A stretch of DNA of 64,000 bases from Chromobacterium alticapitis. Lineage in GTDB: Bacteria > Pseudomonadota > Gammaproteobacteria > Burkholderiales > Chromobacteriaceae. Location: contig NZ_PQWB01000029.1 in the NCBI RefSeq assembly GCF_002924365.1, positions 1-64,000 on the forward strand. Direction: 5' to 3'. Of this stretch, positions 57,184-64,000 are shown one piece after another. The position numbers and the translations under genes were made by a program. Position 1 is the stretch's first letter, and each line of letters opens with the position of its first letter. The notes beneath the pieces were generated by a model. That model was not told where the DNA came from and made no database searches. It saw nothing but the letters and a program-made list of their open reading frames with translations.

Positions 57184-57211
57184 ATTCTATCCGCCAAAAA
57201 ATGACAATCAA
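57184..57211 (-). promoter_or_regulatory. Promoter of the nuclease gene
   Basis: On the minus strand TTGATT (57211-57206) and TAGAAT (57189-57184) are separated by 16 bases, 33 bases before the start. Confidence 0.5.
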
Positions 57212-57244
57212 TTTGATTAACGCGAAATATGACATTGAATTTAC

Positions 57245-57274
57245 AAAAAAAATGCCAGGCCCAAGCCTGGCATT
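57245..57274 (-). terminator. Terminator of the ftsH-folP-glmM region
   Basis: AATGCCAGGC (57251-57260) and GCCTGGCATT (57265-57274) form a perfect 10-bp stem with a CCAA loop; a T-run follows on the minus strand. Confidence 0.9.
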
Positions 57275-57305
57275 CTCGCTGCGCGCCTGCCGGCCGCGGC
57301 AGGCC

Positions 57306-58640
57306 TTAGGCGACCGCTTCGATCGCCTTGGCGATGGCGCCGGCCCAAGCGTCGGCCAAAGCCTTGTCATCGGCCTCCACCATCACCCGAACCACCGGTT
57401 CGGTGCCGGACGGGCGCAACACCACGCGGCCGCGGCCGTTCAGCGCAACCTCGGCCTCGGCCAGCGGTTGGGCGGCAGCGCCCTTCCAGTCGCAGCCGTT
57501 GTGACGGACATTGATCAGCGTTTGCGGGAAGGGCTGCCAGTCGGCGCAGATATCAGCCAGGCTCAAACCCAGTTCCTGCACCGCGGCCAGCACCTGCAGG
57601 CTGGAAATGATGCCGTCGCCGGTGCTGTGCTTGTCCAGGCACAGGATGTGGCCGGAGGCTTCCCCGCCCACCTGCCAGCCATCGGCATGCAGCATTTCCA
57701 GCACGTAGCGGTCACCCACTTTGGCGCGGCCAAATGGCACGCCCTGCTTCTGCAAGGCTAGCTCCATCGCCATATTGGTCATCACGGTGCCGACCACGCC
57801 GCCCTTCAGCGCGCCGCGCGCCGCGCGAGCCTTGGCGATCACATAGATCAGCTGGTCGCCGTCGTAGACGCGGCCTGCCGCGTCCACCATGATCAGGCGG
57901 TCGCCGTCGCCGTCCAGCGCGATGCCGAAATCGGCCTGGTGCTCCAGCACGGCCATTTGCAACGTTTTCGGATAAGTCGCGCCGACTCGGTCATTGATGT
58001 TGTAGCCATTCGGCTCGCAACCGATTTCCACCAGCTCGGCGCCCAGCTCATGGAATACCTTGGGCGCGATGTGATAGGTGGCGCCGTTGGCGCAGTCCAC
58101 CACCAGCCTCAAGCCCTTCAGGCTCATCTCGTTGGGGAAGGTGCTCTTGCAGAATTCGATGTAACGGTCTGCCGCGCCCTCGATCCGGCGTGCCCGACCC
58201 AGTTCCAGCGAAGGATTGGTCTCCATAGGCTGATCCAGCATCGCTTCGATTTCCAGCTCCAGCGCGTCGTCGAGTTTCTTGCCGCCTTCGGCGAAGAACT
58301 TGATGCCGTTATCGTGGAAAGGATTATGCGAGGCCGAAATCACCACGCCGGCCTCCAGTCGCAACGCGCGCGTCAAGTAAGCGATGCCGGGCGTCGGCAA
58401 GGGGCCGGTCAGCAGCACATTGACGCCGGCAGCAGTGAAGCCAGCCTGCAAGGCCGCTTCCAGCATATAGCCGGAGATACGAGTGTCCTTGCCGATCAAC
58501 ACAGTCGGACGATGAGCTTTGTCATGATTGACCAGAACTCGCCCTGCCGCATAGCCGAGCTTCATCACGAATTCGGGAGTGATCGGAAATTGGCCGACCT
58601 CTCCGCGCACGCCATCGGTGCCAAAATATTTGCGACTCAT
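57306..58640 (-). CDS. glmM: Phosphoglucosamine mutase
   Basis: 444 residues. It converts glucosamine-6-phosphate to glucosamine-1-phosphate for UDP-GlcNAc. The phosphoserine loop is [15 protein letters not shown], the metal loop is [13 protein letters not shown], the sugar-binding loop is GGEASGHIL, and the C-terminal phosphate site is [13 protein letters not shown]. It follows folP in the conserved order. Confidence 0.97.
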   Translation of the reverse strand: MSRKYFGTDGVRGEVGQFPITPEFVMKLGYAAGRVLVNHDKAHRPTVLIGKDTRISGYMLEAALQAGFTAAGVNVLLTGPLPTPGIAYLTRALRLEAGVVISASHNPFHDNGIKFFAEGGKKLDDALELEIEAMLDQPMETNPSLELGRARRIEGAADRYIEFCKSTFPNEMSLKGLRLVVDCANGATYHIAPKVFHELGAELVEIGCEPNGYNINDRVGATYPKTLQMAVLEHQADFGIALDGDGDRLIMVDAAGRVYDGDQLIYVIAKARAARGALKGGVVGTVMTNMAMELALQKQGVPFGRAKVGDRYVLEMLHADGWQVGGEASGHILCLDKHSTGDGIISSLQVLAAVQELGLSLADICADWQPFPQTLINVRHNGCDWKGAAAQPLAEAEVALNGRGRVVLRPSGTEPVVRVMVEADDKALADAWAGAIAKAIEAVA

Positions 58641-58743
58641 TCAATTTTCTCTTTGTTCGGTTAAGACCGCGCCTGAATAAAGGCCGGTTGACCAATGCAG
58701 CTGGTATTTTGCCATTTCCCCTACGTGGAAAACCAGCTTTCCA

Positions 58744-59580
58744 TCAAGATTCCTGCAATGCCTGCCACAGTTGCAGCGCTTGCCGCGTCACCTTGACGTC
58801 ATGCACGCGAATCACCGCCGCGCCGCGCCGCGCCGACTCCAGCGCCGCCGCGACGCTGGCTCCCATCCGCTCCGCCGGCACCGGCTCGCCTGTGATCGCA
58901 CCCAGCATGGATTTGCGCGACAAGCCGACCAACAGCGGCGCGCCGGCGGCGCGTTCGATTTCATCCAGTCTTTTGAGCAGGGCCAGGTTATGCTCCAGCG
59001 TCTTGCCGAAACCGAAGCCGGGATCCACCAGCAGCCGCTGGCGCGGCATGCCCGCGGCCAGACATAGCTGGACGCGGACTTTAAGATAATCGCCCACCTC
59101 GTCCACCACGTCCCGATAAGTCGGCTTATGTTGCATGGTGTCCGGATTGCCCTGCTTGTGCATCAGGCAGACTGCCGCGCGGCTTTGCGCGATCAGCGGC
59201 AAAGCGCCTTCATCCTCCAGCGCCGACACATCATTGATCAAATCCGCCGCATCCAGGGCCAGCGCCTCGCGCATCACTTCGGCGCGACGCGTATCCAGCG
59301 ACAGCGGCGCGCCGATGTCTCGCAGCTTTTCCAGCACCGGCAGCACGCGCGCCATCTCCTCGTCCGGGCTGACATAGGGCGCGCCGGGACGAGTAGACTC
59401 GCCGCCTATGTCCAGGATGTCAGCCCCTTCCGCCAGCATGGCTTCGGCACGCAGCAGCGCGTCGTCTATGCGATTGAAGCGGCCGCCATCGGAGAAGGAG
59501 TCCGGCGTGACATTGAGGATGCCCATCACCAACGGGCGGGAAAGATCGAGCGTGAAACGCCCGCACAGCAAGGTTTTCAT
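58744..59580 (-). CDS. folP: Dihydropteroate synthase
   Basis: A 278-residue TIM barrel. GILNVTPDSFSDGGRF carries pterin-diphosphate contacts, DIGGESTRPGA binds the pterin, and DPGFGFGKTLEHN and LVGLSRKSMLGAI follow. It joins p-aminobenzoate to hydroxymethyldihydropterin diphosphate. It starts five bases after the DJ-1-like gene and precedes glmM by about 100 bases. Confidence 0.96.
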   Translation of the reverse strand: MKTLLCGRFTLDLSRPLVMGILNVTPDSFSDGGRFNRIDDALLRAEAMLAEGADILDIGGESTRPGAPYVSPDEEMARVLPVLEKLRDIGAPLSLDTRRAEVMREALALDAADLINDVSALEDEGALPLIAQSRAAVCLMHKQGNPDTMQHKPTYRDVVDEVGDYLKVRVQLCLAAGMPRQRLLVDPGFGFGKTLEHNLALLKRLDEIERAAGAPLLVGLSRKSMLGAITGEPVPAERMGASVAAALESARRGAAVIRVHDVKVTRQALQLWQALQES

Positions 59581-59585
59581 GATTG

Positions 59586-60191
59586 TTATGCTCCCAGGCC
59601 CAAACGCGGGCCATGCCTGCGGTGAAACGCGTCCCGCGCCGCCGCATCCATGAGATTCAGCGCCGACATGACCGTGGCGGCGAATTCGACATAGGCCCAG
59701 GGCATGGCGGTGACGATGCGGCCATCGATGACCACATCGCAGCGGAAATACTCCATGCCCCGCCAGTACGGCACAGTCAAAGCCACTGCAGCGGGAGAGG
59801 CGTCGTCAACCGTGTAATTATGCGTGCCGCGCCGGCCTTTGAGCAGCCCTGCCGCCGCCAACACCAGATTGCCGGCGCAAATGCCCGCGACAACGGCCCC
59901 CTGCCCCGCCGCGGCTCGTAAACCTGCATTGGCCAAACCATCAGGAACAATGGAGCCGGGATCCCCGCCCGGCACCAGCACGGCAGCCCAAGCTCCCCGT
60001 TCCAGCGCCGAGTCATCGCCATCCGCCGCCAGCACGGCGCCATTGGAAGCGCTGTGCGCCTCGCCGTCCGGCGTCAAATAGCGCAGCGGCGCATGTCCGG
60101 CCAGCTCCTCGGCCAGCAAGGCGATCTCGAAAAAAATGCACCCTGGATACAGCAACACGGCGATGGGCTTGCTGATTTGGGATGATGGCAT
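59586..60191 (-). CDS. DJ-1/PfpI family protein
   Basis: 201 residues of the class I glutamine-amidotransferase-like fold. IAVLLYPGCIFFEIALLAEEL begins it and the nucleophile elbow VVAGICAGNLVLAAAGLL carries the reactive Cys. It resembles DJ-1/ThiJ proteins linked to oxidative or carbonyl stress; its substrate is unknown. It sits between ftsH and folP, an unusual position, and is separated from ftsH by a terminator while only five bases from folP. Confidence 0.82.
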   Translation of the reverse strand: MPSSQISKPIAVLLYPGCIFFEIALLAEELAGHAPLRYLTPDGEAHSASNGAVLAADGDDSALERGAWAAVLVPGGDPGSIVPDGLANAGLRAAAGQGAVVAGICAGNLVLAAAGLLKGRRGTHNYTVDDASPAAVALTVPYWRGMEYFRCDVVIDGRIVTAMPWAYVEFAATVMSALNLMDAAARDAFHRRHGPRLGLGA

Positions 60192-60215
60192 GGCAGGATG
60201 AGAAGACTAGACGTG

Positions 60216-60247
60216 AAAACCGGGCAAGCCCGCGAAGGCTTGCCCGG
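60216..60247 (-). terminator. Terminator after ftsH
   Basis: CCGGGCAAGCC (60220-60230) and GGCTTGCCCGG (60237-60247) form a perfect 11-bp stem with a six-base loop; TTTTC follows on the minus strand. Confidence 0.75.
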
Positions 60248-60265
60248 CTAGGGATGACATGGAAA

Positions 60266-62185
<1,920 letters not shown>

Positions 62186-62268
62186 GAGTAGCGGACTCCT
62201 CTGTGCCCTGACTTTTTGGTTGCTTATACGTTAAATGACTACGATTGTACGCTCCGCGCCGTTTCGTG

Positions 62269-62886
62269 TCAGCGCCGACCCTTGCCCAGCAGGTAGATTT
62301 CGCTGGAGCGGTCGCGCGACGCCTTCGGCTTGCGGGTGACCACCTCGGAGAACAGCTCGCGCATGGCCTTGAGGTAATCCTGAAAATCGCTGCCCTGGAA
62401 CACTTTGACGAGAAAATGGCCGCCGGGTTTCAAATGATCGCGCGCAAAGTCCAAAGCCAGCTCGCACAACAGGAAACTCCTGGCCTGATCGATGGCGCTC
62501 ATGCCTGAGATATTGGGCGCCATGTCGGAAATTACAAGATCAAGCTCGCGTCCGCCCAATAATTGCTCGAACTCGCGCAAAACCGACTCTTCGCGGAAGT
62601 CGCCCTGGATGAAGTCCACGCCTGGCACCGGATCCATCGGCAGGATGTCCAGCGCGAACACCTTGCCCGAATCGCCGACGATGCGCGCGGCCACCTGCGA
62701 CCAGCTGCCCGGAGTGGAACCCAGATCCGCCAGCACGGTGCCGGGCCGGATCAGCTTGTCCTTGTCGTTGATCTCCAAGAGCTTGTAGGCGGCGCGGGCG
62801 CGGTAGCCGTCCTTCTGCGCCATGTGCACATATTGATCGTTGACGTGTTCCTGCAGCCAGCTGTTGCTGCTCTTGCTTCTTGCCAT
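62269..62886 (-). CDS. rlmE: 23S rRNA (uridine-2'-O-) methyltransferase RlmE
   Basis: A 205-residue FtsJ/RrmJ methylating U2552 of 23S rRNA. The K-D-K-E set is visible: Lys in [12 protein letters not shown], Asp in [11 protein letters not shown], Lys in FLVKVF and Glu in [18 protein letters not shown] binds SAM. The start [10 protein letters not shown] at 62886 is family-typical. It lies 83 bases before ftsH, and is divergent from yhbY as in Escherichia coli. Confidence 0.96.
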   Translation of the reverse strand: MARSKSSNSWLQEHVNDQYVHMAQKDGYRARAAYKLLEINDKDKLIRPGTVLADLGSTPGSWSQVAARIVGDSGKVFALDILPMDPVPGVDFIQGDFREESVLREFEQLLGGRELDLVISDMAPNISGMSAIDQARSFLLCELALDFARDHLKPGGHFLVKVFQGSDFQDYLKAMRELFSEVVTRKPKASRDRSSEIYLLGKGRR

Positions 62887-63038
62887 CTCGGCGCCTTCTG
62901 TCGTTTCAATGCTCAGGATAGCCGATGCCCCGTCTCTCACGACGCTATCCTGTTGTTTTTCGGTTAATTCGGGACCAAATTTGGGGGGCAGGGGCAAATT
63001 CTAGTAGAATCGCGTTTTGCTTTGAATTCCGTATTTCC

Positions 63039-63359
63039 ATGAAAATTGAACTCAAGCCGTTTCAGCGCAAGTACCTGCAAGGTCTGGCGCACGGCATCGA
63101 CCCGGTGGTGATGGTAGGCAACAACGGCCTGACCGAGGCCGTGGTGCGTGAAATCGCCATCAATCTGGACGCCCACGAACTGATCAAGGTTCGCGTGCTC
63201 GGCGACGACAGGGACGCCCGCGTGGCCATGTTCGAACAAATCTGCGACGAACTGGGCTGCGCCCCGGTGCAGCACATCGGCAAGCTGCTGGTGCTGTGGC
63301 GTCCCAGCGACAAGGCTCGCATCGCCCTGCCGAAGAACAAGCAAGCCCTCAAAGGCTGA
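63039..63359 (+). CDS. yhbY: YhbY-type CRM-domain RNA-binding protein
   Basis: A 106-residue CRM domain: LKPFQRKYLQGLAHGIDPVVMVGNNGLTEAVVREI, then ALDAHELIKVRV and a basic IALPKNKQALKG tail. The GxxG-like loop GNNGLT is typical. It binds pre-50S particles in Escherichia coli. It is divergent from rlmE. Confidence 0.93.
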   Translation: MKIELKPFQRKYLQGLAHGIDPVVMVGNNGLTEAVVREIAINLDAHELIKVRVLGDDRDARVAMFEQICDELGCAPVQHIGKLLVLWRPSDKARIALPKNKQALKG

Positions 63360-63394
63360 GTCGCGCCGGGCAAGCGCCCGCAGACAAGGCAATG

Positions 63395-63455
63395 GCGGAT
63401 CGCCCCTGCGGGGCATCCGCCCTACGAAAACGGTGGCCTAGCCACCGTTTTTCAT
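63395..63455. repeat. REP-like element plus hairpin terminator, copy A
   Basis: GCGGATCGCCCC...GGGGCATCCGCCCTAC (63395-63425) is followed by GAAAACGGTGGC-CTA-GCCACCGTTTTTC. The hairpin is the yhbY terminator, an 11-bp perfect stem with T-run. The whole module recurs 146 bases later. Confidence 0.75.
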
Positions 63456-63469
63456 GCCCATCGCTCAAC

Positions 63470-63518
63470 GCGTAGGGTGGAAGCCCGGCCCAGCCGGGCG
63501 TTCCGCCATCCGTCTCGT
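63470..63518. repeat. Second palindromic element between the two modules
   Basis: GTAGGGTGGAAGCCCGGC, a short centre, and GCCGGGCGTTCCGCCATCC form an imperfect palindrome. Its ends resemble the REP core of the neighbouring modules. Confidence 0.55.
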
Positions 63519-63540
63519 CAATCGTTCGAACCACACGCCG

Positions 63541-63600
63541 GCGGATCGCCCCATGAGGCATCCGCCCTACGAAAACGGTGGCCTAGCCACCGTTTTTCAT
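63541..63600. repeat. REP-like element plus hairpin terminator, copy B
   Basis: GCGGATCGCCCC, a shorter centre with ATGA, and GGCATCCGCCCTAC (63541-63570) are followed by the same hairpin GAAAACGGTGGC-CTA-GCCACCGTTTTTCAT. It serves as the terminator of the minus-strand DUF4149 gene. Confidence 0.75.
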
Positions 63601-63607
63601 GCCAAGT

Positions 63608-64000
63608 TTATTCGCCGCGCCAGATATAGGCCAGGCCCAGCAGGCTCTGCGCCAGGTAGATCAGGCTGGAAATGGCGTGCCAGGTGGCGAAGCCGCCGCC
63701 GAACAAGCCTTCGGCCGCGTGGTTCATCTGCTGCTTCAAGGTGACGATGATGGGCGCCACGCCGAACTGATTGATCAGTGTGCACACCAGCATGCCGACG
63801 ATGAGCCAGAACGCGCCCATCTTGAGCCCGGACACCCCGTTGCGCCACACCATGTCCACCAGCAGGAAGGCGCCGCACACCAGGCCCACCCAGGCAATGA
63901 CGGCGAACAGGCGTCCCGCCACCATGCCGGCGGTGGCCGCATCCAGCGTCTTGAACAGCACCGGCGCCACGATCACGCCTATCACCCACAAACCGCCAAT
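63608..64000 (-). CDS. DUF4149 family membrane protein, partial (N-terminus beyond window)
   Basis: The frame is open to the window edge (131 codons visible). At least four membrane segments occur. GGLWVIGVIVAPVLFKTLDAATAGMVAGRLF at the start of the visible part is the family block. FGVAPIIVTLKQQMNHAAEGLFGGGFATWHAISSLIYLAQSLLGLAYIWRGE follows. It is convergent with yhbY. Function unknown. Confidence 0.8.
   Translation of the reverse strand: MGGLWVIGVIVAPVLFKTLDAATAGMVAGRLFAVIAWVGLVCGAFLLVDMVWRNGVSGLKMGAFWLIVGMLVCTLINQFGVAPIIVTLKQQMNHAAEGLFGGGFATWHAISSLIYLAQSLLGLAYIWRGE

Noticed and set aside
63395-63600. A short CRISPR-like array
   Set aside because: Only two copies, each a palindrome plus terminator, and the intervening sequence is itself palindromic; no cas genes nearby.

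Overview
The window reads as chromosomal backbone of a GC-rich betaproteobacterium of the Neisseriales, most likely Chromobacterium or a close relative. Reasons: high GC with strong third-position bias, the beta-type order FmdB-DUF502-aspS, the gmk-rpoZ-spoT block, the rpsU-yqeY-dnaG-rpoD operon, the ftsH-folP-glmM block next to rlmE/yhbY, and a complete arcDABC arginine deiminase operon. The species call is inference from gene order and protein resemblance only. I saw no insertion sequence, prophage, integrase, rRNA operon or CRISPR array.

Layout. 1-4.8 kb: a partial YbbP-like permease and YbbA ATPase divergent from tesA, an MFS transporter, a 2-Cys peroxiredoxin and a small ribbon-helix-helix-like protein with GTACAT repeats upstream. 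5-8 kb: aspS, DUF502 and FmdB (minus). 8-11 kb: fabI with a phosphate acyltransferase and acetate-type kinase. 11-18 kb: rpsT divergent from murJ, then queF, rluA, an alanyl-tRNA editing protein, and divergent lysR/lysA. 18-24 kb: BON protein, mltA, several conserved proteins of unknown function, and a LysR divergent from a quinone oxidoreductase. 24-29 kb: a CAT-anticodon tRNA (probably tRNA-Ile2) after rpoD, dnaG, yqeY and rpsU. 29-35.6 kb: gmk-rpoZ-spoT-thiS-thiG, then purine salvage (AzgA-type permease, apt).

35.6-41.3 kb is the most unusual part. A PadR regulator heads an overlapping operon of two HAAS/DUF1700-type membrane proteins and a secreted repeat protein. Two PadR-like palindromes lie in the intergenic region it shares with a divergent gene pair. 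That pair is a patatin-like protein whose catalytic Ser and Asp positions appear to be Gly and Glu, followed by a small RebB-family (R-body) protein. 41.4-48 kb: arcDABC with an Anr/Fnr-type box upstream, a 43-residue DUF3149 membrane protein with a well-placed Anr/Fnr box of its own, and an iron-sulfur flavin reductase.

48-64 kb: an SDR-type protein, trmB, glutathione peroxidase, DUF1841, a D-2-hydroxyacid dehydrogenase, DUF2189, an FKBP isomerase, a DedA protein, alr, a secreted ExeM/NucH-type nuclease, glmM, folP, a DJ-1/PfpI protein lodged between folP and ftsH, ftsH, rlmE, yhbY and a partial DUF4149 gene. Palindromic REP-like elements occur at 4.96 kb and, with a duplicated terminator, at 63.4-63.6 kb.

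Many convergent genes share strong bidirectional hairpin terminators. Several operon junctions are ATGA or TGATG overlaps, suggesting translational coupling. Stretches over 300 bases without a gene are limited to 46351-46816, described under the arc region.
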